Assembly (NCBI RefSeq): GCF_039539485.1
Contig: NZ_BAABDF010000005.1
Span: 1 to 64,000, forward strand
Direction of reading: 5' to 3'
Source of the DNA: Celeribacter arenosi
GTDB lineage: Bacteria > Pseudomonadota > Alphaproteobacteria > Rhodobacterales > Rhodobacteraceae
Length of the DNA: 64,000 nt
A model generated the notes under the pieces. It was not told the DNA's origin. It searched no databases and saw only the letters and a list, made by a program, of their open reading frames with translations. Made by a program: the position numbers and the translations under genes. Position 1 is the stretch's first letter. Every line of letters begins with the position of its first letter. This document shows, piece after piece, positions 1-6,391 of this stretch.

Positions 1-50
1 AATGGTACTGCGGCTTAAGCCGTGGGAGAGTAGGTCACCGCCAAACCTAG
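1..50 (+). rRNA. rrf: 5S ribosomal RNA, 3' end only
   Basis: The first 50 bases match the conserved 3' part of an alphaproteobacterial 5S rRNA: a GGTACTGCG arm, a CTTAAG turn, the GGGAGAGTAGGTC block and a CCGCC stretch ending near CCTAG. The 5' part and the rest of the rRNA operon lie before the window. The exact 3' end is approximate. In some relatives an initiator tRNA-Met gene follows 5S; I see none here before the terminator at 92-124. Confidence 0.88.
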
Positions 51-91
51 TAAAAATCCAAGCTCTCTCTAAAACGATCAATTGAATAAAG

Positions 92-124
92 AACGCGCCA
101 GACCCTGTGTCCGGCGCGTTTTTT
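92..124 (+). terminator. Intrinsic terminator of the rRNA operon
   Basis: AACGCGCC (92-99) pairs with GGCGCGTT (113-120). After an A/C mismatch the stem continues with GAC/GTC, leaving a CCTGT loop. The stem runs straight into a T tract. Its position about 40 bases after the 5S rRNA end fits the end of the rrn transcript. Confidence 0.85.
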
Positions 125-152
125 GTTGTGCTGGTGCAAGATACCGGCGCCC

Positions 153-214
153 TGTCTCATGTCTCATGTCTCATGTCTCATGTCTCATGTCTCATGTCTC
201 ATGTCTCATGCTCA
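153..214. repeat. Heptanucleotide tandem array, unit TGTCTCA, 8 perfect copies
   Basis: Eight perfect head-to-tail copies of TGTCTCA fill 153-208. A ninth copy (209-214) has lost one base. The array is non-coding as far as I can see. It sits between the rrn terminator and the 3' end of znuB (stop at 250). Such perfect short arrays change length by replication slippage, so the copy number probably varies between strains. No function is evident. Confidence 0.95.
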
Positions 215-249
215 TGCGTTTGTGTTGTCTTGTCGTGGTTCCCTGGGGC

Positions 250-1050
250 CTATGATCGGCCCATCAGGCGAGCGGCCAGACTTGATACTGCGAAGAGGAG
301 TGCTGCGCAGCTGACGATGGTAGGGCCAGTCGGTGTGTCGAATGTAAACGCCGCAACAATTCCTAAAAAGACCGAGATGGTGCCGATACCAGTCGCCAAA
401 ATTGCCATTCTTTCAGGTGTTTGTGCGAAAGGACGCGCCGTTGCCGGCGGGATCAGAAGCAGCGCCGAGATGAGTAGGACACCCACCACAGAAATTGCCA
501 ACGCGACTACAATTGCCAGCGCCCCTGCCAGCAGGAGTTGTTCTCTCCTAGGAGAAATACCTGCAGCAATTGCCAAGTCGGGGTTCAGCGTTGCGGTCAG
601 CAATCCCGACCATCGCCACCACAAAAAGAACAGGACGATCAAAGCGCCCGCCCAGATTAGGGCGATGTCGCCACGTCCCACGGCGAGAATATCGCCGAAG
701 AGATAGCTCATAAGATCCACGCGCACGCCATCAACCAGCGAGACAGCGACCAACCCAATGGCGAGTGCGGAGTGAGATAACACGCCAAGCATCGTGTCCA
801 TTGACGTCTTTCGGTTGTCGAGTGCCGACACTACGAGTGCCATGGCGAGTGCGACCGCAAACACACCGGCAAAAACTGAAATGTTGAAGGCCAACGAAAA
901 TGCCACGCCTAGGATGGCGGCATGCGCGGTTGCGTCGCCGTAATAGGCCATTTTGCGCCACACCACGAAACACCCCAAGGGAGCGGCTGCCACGACGACA
1001 CCGACACCGGCAAGAAGGGCGCGAACGAGAAAGTCATCAAGTAGGGTCAT
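250..1050 (-). CDS. znuB: Zinc ABC transporter permease ZnuB
   Basis: This is a 266-residue integral membrane protein of the ABC-3 permease family. About eight hydrophobic segments span the whole length, which is normal for ZnuB. It should form the inner-membrane channel through which ZnuC powers zinc uptake delivered by periplasmic ZnuA. Its ATG overlaps the znuC stop by one base (TAATG at 1052-1048), so the two are translationally coupled. The gene is last in the zur-znuC-znuB unit. ABC-3 permeases for manganese or iron look similar; zinc is assigned from the adjacent Zur-type regulator and the His-rich ZnuA and ZnuC. Confidence 0.93.
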   Translation of the reverse strand: MTLLDDFLVRALLAGVGVVVAAAPLGCFVVWRKMAYYGDATAHAAILGVAFSLAFNISVFAGVFAVALAMALVVSALDNRKTSMDTMLGVLSHSALAIGLVAVSLVDGVRVDLMSYLFGDILAVGRGDIALIWAGALIVLFFLWWRWSGLLTATLNPDLAIAAGISPRREQLLLAGALAIVVALAISVVGVLLISALLLIPPATARPFAQTPERMAILATGIGTISVFLGIVAAFTFDTPTGPTIVSCAALLFAVSSLAARLMGRS

Positions 1051-1799
1051 TAGGCCGTTTCTTTGTGGGTATGGTCGTGGGAGCAGCCGTCGTCGTGGCT
1101 ATGGGCATGTTCGTGTCGATAGAGGGCGAGCGCACCATGTGTGCCGGTGCCGAATAGGGCGCGATACTCGGGAGCGGATGCGACGTGCTCTGGCTCCCCT
1201 TCGCAGCAAATGTGACCGTTCAGGCAAATGACGCGGTCCGATGCGGCCATGACGACGTGCAATTCATGGCTGACCATCACGATCGCGCAGCCGAGGTCAC
1301 GGCGGACCTTTTCGATTTGGCTGTAAAAGTCGGCGGAGCCGGGTTGGTCCAACCCTTGTGTCGCTTCGTCGAGGATCAAGAGATCGGGTTTGGCGAGCAG
1401 TGCTCGAGCCAGAAGCACGCGTTGAAACTGTCCTCCCGACAAATCGGACATCTGCCGGTCGCATAGATGTCCAACACCCGCAGCCTCAAGTGCTGCGTGC
1501 GTTTTGTCATGGGAGACGCGAACAGGCAGGCTGAGAAAGCGACGAACGGTGAGCGGTAGCGTCGGGTCGAGGTGCAGTTTTTGGGGCACATACCCGATCT
1601 TGAGGCCAGCGGATCGCGTGACTTTTCCGCGGCTGGGTTGGATCGCTCCAATAAGCACTCTCATTAATGTGGATTTTCCCGAACCGTTCGGTCCGACAAA
1701 GGTGACAATCTCCCCGCGTTCGAGCGTGAGGGAAACATCATGGAGAACCTGTTTGCCGCCTTGGTCGACGTCAATCCGCGTGAGGGTCAACAAACTCAC
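1050..1799 (-). CDS. znuC: Zinc ABC transporter ATP-binding protein ZnuC
   Basis: This 249-residue ABC ATPase carries Walker A GPNGSGKST (about residues 36-44), signature LSGGQ (about 120-124) and Walker B LLILDEAT (about 140-147). The C-terminal ~20 residues are His/Asp-rich (HEHAHSHDD, SHDHTH), which fits zinc handling. I chose the GTG at 1799 because it overlaps the zur stop as GTGA. The longer open frame upstream would lie inside zur and begins with sequence unlike an ABC protein. It energises zinc import together with ZnuB and ZnuA. Confidence 0.93.
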   Translation of the reverse strand: MSLLTLTRIDVDQGGKQVLHDVSLTLERGEIVTFVGPNGSGKSTLMRVLIGAIQPSRGKVTRSAGLKIGYVPQKLHLDPTLPLTVRRFLSLPVRVSHDKTHAALEAAGVGHLCDRQMSDLSGGQFQRVLLARALLAKPDLLILDEATQGLDQPGSADFYSQIEKVRRDLGCAIVMVSHELHVVMAASDRVICLNGHICCEGEPEHVASAPEYRALFGTGTHGALALYRHEHAHSHDDGCSHDHTHKETA

Positions 1800-2281
1800 G
1801 TTGCCGCCCCCTGCTTTCGGCATGTAGGGCAGAGCCCCTCGGCTTCCAGAACAGCGCGTTCGATGACAAAGTCGGAGGATGCTGCGATTTTCGCGAGCAT
1901 GCCTTGGGCGGGGTCCGTCTCCGCCTCGGCCACCAAATGGCATTCACGGCATATCAGGAAGGCGGGGCTGTGGTCAGCATGTGGGTATGCGCAGGCCACG
2001 AAGGCGTTCAGACGTTCGATTTTGTGGACGAACCCGTTCTTGGACAGGAAATCGAGGGCACGATATGCAACAGGTGGCTGCGACCCGAAGCCTTCTTGCG
2101 AGAGGCGGGCGAGAACGTCGTAGGCCCCCAATGCGCGGTGTTCTTCGAGCATGATTTCGAGCGTGCGTTTGCGGACCGCAGTGAGTTGCAATCCCGAGTC
2201 CAAACATCGTTTTTCCACCAGAGCGACCGTGTCGGCAATGCAGTGATCGTGGTCGTGGGTTTCAAACCCGAGCGCGTCCAT
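1796..2281 (-). CDS. zur: Zinc uptake regulator Zur (Fur family)
   Basis: This is a 161-residue Fur-family repressor. The N-terminal winged-helix region contains the family-typical run RALDFLSKNGFVHKIE. The C-terminal half has His-containing dimer/metal segments and two CxxC pairs (CREC and CPTC) forming the structural zinc site. With zinc bound it should repress znuA and its own znuC/znuB unit through the palindrome at 2312-2332. The ATG at 2281 gives normal Fur-family length; an upstream in-frame start would overlap the divergent znuA start. Fur and Mur were considered, but the znu neighbourhood favours Zur. Confidence 0.92.
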   Translation of the reverse strand: MDALGFETHDHDHCIADTVALVEKRCLDSGLQLTAVRKRTLEIMLEEHRALGAYDVLARLSQEGFGSQPPVAYRALDFLSKNGFVHKIERLNAFVACAYPHADHSPAFLICRECHLVAEAETDPAQGMLAKIAASSDFVIERAVLEAEGLCPTCRKQGAAT

Positions 2282-2311
2282 CCTGAGACCCTTTCTGAAA
2301 CTCGCCTCTTG

Positions 2312-2332
2312 ATATGTTATACTATGACATAT
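2312..2332. promoter_or_regulatory. Zur-box palindrome between zur and znuA
   Basis: ATATGTTATA (2312-2321) and TATGACATAT (2323-2332) form an inverted repeat around a central C, matching at 9 of 10 positions. This resembles the GTTATA-nn-TATAAC type of Zur operator. It is the only such element seen in the divergent zur/znuA interval, so one site could control both directions. Binding itself is inferred. Confidence 0.8.
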
Positions 2333-2369
2333 ATCAAGCGCATCGAAATGTAATAAGGTAACAAAAAGC

Positions 2370-3326
2370 ATGCGCCTGAAACTCGCCGCACTCCTTTCCT
2401 TCCTCGCATTCCCGGTGGCCGGTGACGTTCCAAAAGTGGTCACCGATGTCGCGCCGGTTCATAGCCTCGTCGCGCAAATCATGCAGGGAGTAGGGGAGCC
2501 TGACGTCCTATTGCCCCCCGGTGCGTCGCCGCATGATTTTTCTCTCAAACCATCACAGGCGAGGACCCTTCAGAACGCGGACTTGATCGTTTGGGTTGGT
2601 CCCGACCTCGCTCCGTGGCTCGGTGGCGTTCTCGGCAATGTCGCCCAGAGTGCGGATATGGTCACGCTGTCGGATGCGGCTGGCACGCGCGTCTTGCCAT
2701 ACCGCGATGAGGCGCTTTTCGACGATGAGGAGCACGACGATTACGGGCATGAGACGCATGACGATCACGGGCACGAGGCGCATGACGGGCATGACCATGA
2801 TCCACACATGTGGCTTGACCCGGAGAACGCAAAGGTCTGGCTCGTCGCGATAGCCGAAGCGATGTCAGAAATGGATCCGGAGAATGCATCAACCTACAAA
2901 GCAAATGCGCAGACGGCGACGGACCGGATTGACGAGACGGCTGTCGCCATCGCCAAAGCTTTGGCGCCGGTCGCAGAAAAGCGGTTTGTCGTTTTTCATG
3001 ATGCCTACCAGTATTTCGAGGCCCGCTTCGGGCTCCATTCAGCGGGGGCGATTTCATTGGGGGATGCGCAAAGCCCGAGTCCGTCACGGATTGCTCAAAT
3101 CCGCGACGCAATCACGGATGCGCAGATTTCATGCGTCTTCGCAGAGCCGCAGTTCAGTTCGAGCCTCGTAAAAACCGTATCCCAGGGTAACCACATCAAT
3201 GTTTCAATTCTGGACCCGCTGGGCGTCGACCTCGAAATCGGGCCATCGTTCTACACGCAATTGCTCATGGAGATGACCACATCGATCGTTTCCTGCCTCC
3301 AAGAGGTTGGGGGGACTAACGATTAA
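2370..3326 (+). CDS. znuA: Zinc ABC transporter substrate-binding protein ZnuA
   Basis: This is a 318-residue cluster A-I periplasmic binding protein. A signal peptide (MRLKLAALLSFLAF, cleaved near residue 19) is followed by the metal-site motif PPGASPHD (about residue 50). Around residues 120-150 there is an acidic His-rich loop with repeated GHE/HDDHGH units leading into DPHMWLDP, a hallmark of ZnuA. Later come VFHDAYQYF and FAEPQF. It captures periplasmic zinc for ZnuBC. The start at 2370 has an AAGG element about 10 bases upstream. Transcription diverges from zur and probably responds to the intergenic Zur box. Confidence 0.95.
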   Translation: MRLKLAALLSFLAFPVAGDVPKVVTDVAPVHSLVAQIMQGVGEPDVLLPPGASPHDFSLKPSQARTLQNADLIVWVGPDLAPWLGGVLGNVAQSADMVTLSDAAGTRVLPYRDEALFDDEEHDDYGHETHDDHGHEAHDGHDHDPHMWLDPENAKVWLVAIAEAMSEMDPENASTYKANAQTATDRIDETAVAIAKALAPVAEKRFVVFHDAYQYFEARFGLHSAGAISLGDAQSPSPSRIAQIRDAITDAQISCVFAEPQFSSSLVKTVSQGNHINVSILDPLGVDLEIGPSFYTQLLMEMTTSIVSCLQEVGGTND

Positions 3327-3340
3327 ACGGTCCCCCTCTT
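3305..3340 (+). terminator. Stem-loop over the znuA stop codon, possible terminator
   Basis: GGGGGAC (3310-3316) pairs with GTCCCCC (3330-3336). The loop contains the znuA TAA stop (3324-3326). The sequence after the stem is only weakly T-rich (TCTT), so termination is possible but not certain. It could also protect the mRNA 3' end. Confidence 0.45.
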
Positions 3341-3387
3341 AGGACCAGCCCTTGTCTGCCTGCCTGCGCCGCTTTACATCCAATTCT

Positions 3388-4182
3388 ATGAAATACACCA
3401 TCCCATTTCGAAAATCGGTTCCGCGGGTCAATGTGGTTCGCCTCGAAGGTGTCATCATGACGCGCCAGGGCGGACTTAATGACCAGGCCGTTGGCGCGAT
3501 TGTGGAGCGCGCTTTCCGCAAAGGAAAACCTGTAGCGGTCGCGCTCGCCATTAACTCTCCGGGTGGGTCGCCTGTCCAATCGTCCCTGATCGCCGCGCGC
3601 ATTCGCCGGCTTGCGGATGAAAAGGAACTGCCGGTTTTCGCCTTCGTCGAAGACGTCGCCGCCTCGGGTGGCTATTGGCTCGCCTGTGCGGCAGACAAAA
3701 TCATGGTGGATGAAAGTTCGATCGTGGGCTCCATTGGCGTGGTCTCCTCCGGGTTTGGTTTCGATGAGTTCATTTCGCGGCACGGAATCGAACGCCGGGT
3801 CCATACTTCTGGCGGATCAAAGAGCCAACTCGACCCGTTCAAGCCCGAAAATCCAGAAGACGTGGCGCGTCTGAAATCGCTTCAGGGTGATATCCACGCA
3901 GCCTTCATTGACCATGTCAAAAAATCACGCGGCACGCGCCTTGGCGAAGGCGTGGACCTGTTTGACGGGTCCTTCTGGACCGGTCGGCGCGGTGTGGAGC
4001 TTGGGCTCGCCGATGGCATCGGGCACCTCGTGCCGACGATGAAAGAAACCTATGGCGAGAAGGTCAAGTTCAGCGTCTTTGGACCGCGGCGATCCTTCAT
4101 CAGACGGTTTGGTATTGAACTTGCACAGAGGGCGCTGAGCGGCGTTGAAGAGCGCAGCCATTGGGCAAGGTTCGGTCTCTGA
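3388..4182 (+). CDS. S49 family (SppA/SohB-like) serine peptidase
   Basis: This 264-residue protein is a short, single-domain S49 peptidase. Diagnostic motifs are LAINSPGGSP (oxyanion region), VEDVAASGGYWLA with the nucleophile Ser in SGGY, and VGSIGVVSSGFGF; a Lys further on would complete the Ser-Lys dyad. No clear N-terminal membrane anchor is visible, unlike E. coli SohB. It may trim signal-peptide or membrane-protein fragments. I chose ATG 3388 because the product then begins MKYTIPF, as I recall in close relatives. A TTG at 3352 with an AGGA upstream would add 12 residues. It runs straight into the small gene at 4184. Confidence 0.87.
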   Translation: MKYTIPFRKSVPRVNVVRLEGVIMTRQGGLNDQAVGAIVERAFRKGKPVAVALAINSPGGSPVQSSLIAARIRRLADEKELPVFAFVEDVAASGGYWLACAADKIMVDESSIVGSIGVVSSGFGFDEFISRHGIERRVHTSGGSKSQLDPFKPENPEDVARLKSLQGDIHAAFIDHVKKSRGTRLGEGVDLFDGSFWTGRRGVELGLADGIGHLVPTMKETYGEKVKFSVFGPRRSFIRRFGIELAQRALSGVEERSHWARFGL

Positions 4183-4183
4183 T

Positions 4184-4351
4184 ATGCTATTCAAAATCAT
4201 CACGATTTTCTTCGTGTTTATGGCTGTGCTTGCGCTTTTTGGAAAGTTCAGGTTCCCCGGCCAGAAGACACTATCGAAAATGAAATGTTCGGCCTGTGGC
4301 CGATATCGAATTGGCAAGGGCCCGTGCCCTTGTGGGAAAGGGCATAGTTAA
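4184..4351 (+). CDS. Small membrane protein with zinc-ribbon-like tail (55 aa)
   Basis: The 55-residue product starts with a hydrophobic helix (IITIFFVFMAVLALF). A basic linker (KFRFPGQ) follows, then CSACG and CPCGKG, a CxxC...CxC arrangement typical of a small zinc ribbon. The start lies one base after the peptidase stop. The gene's TAA overlaps the next ATG (TAATG), so it is coupled to both neighbours. I recall similar tiny proteins beside this antiporter in other Rhodobacterales, but know no function. It could be an accessory subunit of either neighbour. Confidence 0.75.
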   Translation: MLFKIITIFFVFMAVLALFGKFRFPGQKTLSKMKCSACGRYRIGKGPCPCGKGHS

Positions 4352-5298
4352 TGGACTTCATTCTTGCCATTTGTGGTCTGGTCTTGCTCTTGATCGCGGG
4401 GGACACGCTTGTGCGGGGCGCTGTCAACCTGTCGCTCCGGCTCGGTGTGCCGCCCCTGATTGTCTCGCTGACAATTGTCGCCTTCGGCACGTCTGCGCCC
4501 GAATTGCTAATTTCTATCCAAGCCATTTTGCGCGGCGTGCCCGGATTGGCTCTGGGCAACGTGATCGGGTCCAACATCGCCAACGTGCTCCTCGTACTGG
4601 GGATACCGGCATTAATCACGACGTTGCATGTCACCGACAATTCGACACGCGCCTCCTATCTGCAAATGATCGGGGCCACCGCGTTGTTCATCATACTGGC
4701 GCACCTCGGCCCGATAACCTGGGTTTCGGGAATAATCCTCGTCACCGCGTTGCTGGCAATGCTCCTGCATGCGTTCATGTCCGCACGTAACCATCGCAAT
4801 GCCGCCGCCGCCTGCGAAGATGTGACCGAGCTGGAAGGCGCGGACCCGATGATCAGTTGGTGGAAAATCGTCGCCTTCATCATTGTGGGCCTGATTGGTC
4901 TGCCTCTGGGTGCGAACCTCCTCGTTGAGGCCTCCACCAATATCGCGCGGTCCTTTGGCGTATCCGAGACGGTGATCGGACTGACGCTCGTCGCCATCGG
5001 GACGTCCCTGCCGGAACTGGCAACAACTGTGATGGCCGCGCTGCGAAAGCAGGCTGACGTTGCGTTTGGTAACGTGATCGGGTCGAACATGTTCAACCTT
5101 CTCGGCATCCTTGGCGTGGCGAGCTTCTTTGGCTCAATGCCGGTTGAACCGGGCCTGTTGCGTTTTGACATCTGGGTGATGTTGGCCGTGTCGCTTTTGC
5201 TGGGCGTCTTTGTTTTGCGCAGGATTGATATCACGCGGTTCTGGGGTTTGGTGATCACCGCCCTATATGTGCTCTATGTGATCGTAGTGGTGAGCTGA
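4351..5298 (+). CDS. Calcium/sodium antiporter (YrbG-like, CaCA family)
   Basis: This is a 315-residue inner-membrane exchanger with about ten transmembrane segments. The two inverted alpha-repeats are clear: FGTSAPELL followed by GNVIGSNIANVL in the first half, and IGTSLPELATT followed by GNVIGSNMFNLL in the second. The acidic residues of the two PEL motifs form the ion site. It is expected to exchange Na+ for Ca2+, or a related cation. Its ATG overlaps the preceding small gene's stop. The next gene starts 8 bases downstream, so all four genes from 3388 may be one transcript. Confidence 0.92.
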   Translation: MDFILAICGLVLLLIAGDTLVRGAVNLSLRLGVPPLIVSLTIVAFGTSAPELLISIQAILRGVPGLALGNVIGSNIANVLLVLGIPALITTLHVTDNSTRASYLQMIGATALFIILAHLGPITWVSGIILVTALLAMLLHAFMSARNHRNAAAACEDVTELEGADPMISWWKIVAFIIVGLIGLPLGANLLVEASTNIARSFGVSETVIGLTLVAIGTSLPELATTVMAALRKQADVAFGNVIGSNMFNLLGILGVASFFGSMPVEPGLLRFDIWVMLAVSLLLGVFVLRRIDITRFWGLVITALYVLYVIVVVS

Positions 5299-5305
5299 GG
5301 GCACA

Positions 5306-6061
5306 ATGGAAGCTGGGATAGCGTTAGTCACGGGCGCGGGCAAACGGCTTGGGCGTGAGATGGCGCTCTACCTTGCGCAGCGCGGTTTCGACGTGGGTGT
5401 CCATTTCGCGCATTCCTTTGAAGGGGCCCATGAGGTCGTGGACGACATCCAGAACCTCGGGCGCAATGCGGTCGCGATCAAAGCCGATTTGTTGCGAGAA
5501 GAGGAAGCACAGGCATTGGTGGGTGAGACTGCAGGTTTGCTTGGCGGCCCCGTCACTCTCCTCGTGAATAACGCCTCGATCTTTGAAGCCGATGATCTGG
5601 CCGACATGACCCGTCTGAGTTGGGATCGACATATTGAAAGCAACCTGCGCGCACCTGTCGTGCTGTCGCAATCCTTTGCCCGTCAGGCACCGAAGGCGGT
5701 TCCGGACGCGCAGGGCGAGCCACGTGCACGCGCACTGATCGTCAATATGCTGGACCAGCGGGTAAAGAGCCTGCGGCCCGAATTCCTGTCATACTCGATC
5801 GCCAAAATGGGCCTCTATGCTTTCACAGAGTGGGCGGCGTTAGCGCTTGCGCCTGATGTCCGCGTGAACGCGATTGGTCCGGGTCCTACCCTCCGGGGTG
5901 CGCACCAATCCAGCGACGAGTTTGCACAGGAACGGGCCGCGACATTACTGCGCCGTGGGGTCGAACCGTCGGATATCACAGCGACATTAGGCTATTTCAT
6001 GGATGCGGACGGCGTCACAGGGCAGCTCATTTGTCCCGACGGCGGGCAGCATCTGTCCTGA
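5306..6061 (+). CDS. SDR family oxidoreductase, pteridine-reductase-like
   Basis: This 251-residue short-chain dehydrogenase has the N-terminal cofactor motif TGAGKRLGREMA; the Arg after the glycine motif suggests NADPH. NNAS is followed by the catalytic YSIAK (Tyr-x3-Lys) and the C-terminal PDGGQHL. The TGAxKRxG pattern and the GPGPTLRG segment after the catalytic helix resemble pteridine reductases and FolM-like dihydromonapterin reductases. A GAGG ribosome site precedes ATG 5306. The substrate is inferred; a generic 3-oxoacyl reductase is possible but less likely. Confidence 0.8.
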   Translation: MEAGIALVTGAGKRLGREMALYLAQRGFDVGVHFAHSFEGAHEVVDDIQNLGRNAVAIKADLLREEEAQALVGETAGLLGGPVTLLVNNASIFEADDLADMTRLSWDRHIESNLRAPVVLSQSFARQAPKAVPDAQGEPRARALIVNMLDQRVKSLRPEFLSYSIAKMGLYAFTEWAALALAPDVRVNAIGPGPTLRGAHQSSDEFAQERAATLLRRGVEPSDITATLGYFMDADGVTGQLICPDGGQHLS

Positions 6062-6391
6062 AAACCCGTCGTTCCGACCGGTTTTCGATAGCGCTTTGGA
6101 ATTCAGACCGCCGTAAGTTGTGCACCTGCGGCCATTCGCGGAAAGGTTTGTTACCAAAATGTAAATAAATTCAATGATTTGCCCGAGGCGGAAAAAAATT
6201 TGCTGTAATAACAGGCGTTTAATTGTTAGCCCAATTTTTGTGCAGACAGAGAAAAGCGTGCCGTTTCAAGGAAAAATGGGACTTCACGAAAACTTATAGG
6301 CAGAGTTATCCACAGAAACAGTGGATAGGTTTGCTCTTGCCCGAGGCGCGATAAGGTTGCAGCCAGTTAAGGGAATCAAAAGCGAGACGTT
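6062..6391. other. AT-rich intergenic region with a DnaA box, upstream of uvrC
   Basis: This 330-base gap has no open frame that I would support. It contains a perfect DnaA-box nonamer TTATCCACA (6306-6314), followed by a degenerate inverted copy (AGTGGATAG, about 6320-6328). The 12-mer TTGCCCGAGGCG occurs twice as a direct repeat (6179-6190 and 6337-6348). AT-rich stretches lie around 6155-6235. It probably holds the uvrC promoter. An origin is unlikely with so few DnaA boxes and no origin-type gene neighbours. Confidence 0.6.

Noticed and set aside
153..214. CRISPR array
   Set aside because: The repeats are 7 bases with no spacers, and no cas genes are present.
107..706. Open frames through the heptamer array (repeated SHVSCLM peptide)
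   Set aside because: The peptide repeat only reflects the 7-base DNA repeat in a chance frame. The frame runs antisense to znuB and lacks a convincing start.
1800..1943. Longer ZnuC N-terminus
   Set aside because: It would overlap the Zur C-terminus in another frame. GTG 1799 coupled to the zur stop explains the gene better.
6062..6391. Chromosomal replication origin
   Set aside because: There is only one perfect DnaA box, no cluster of boxes, and no origin-associated genes such as dnaA, parAB or gidAB nearby.
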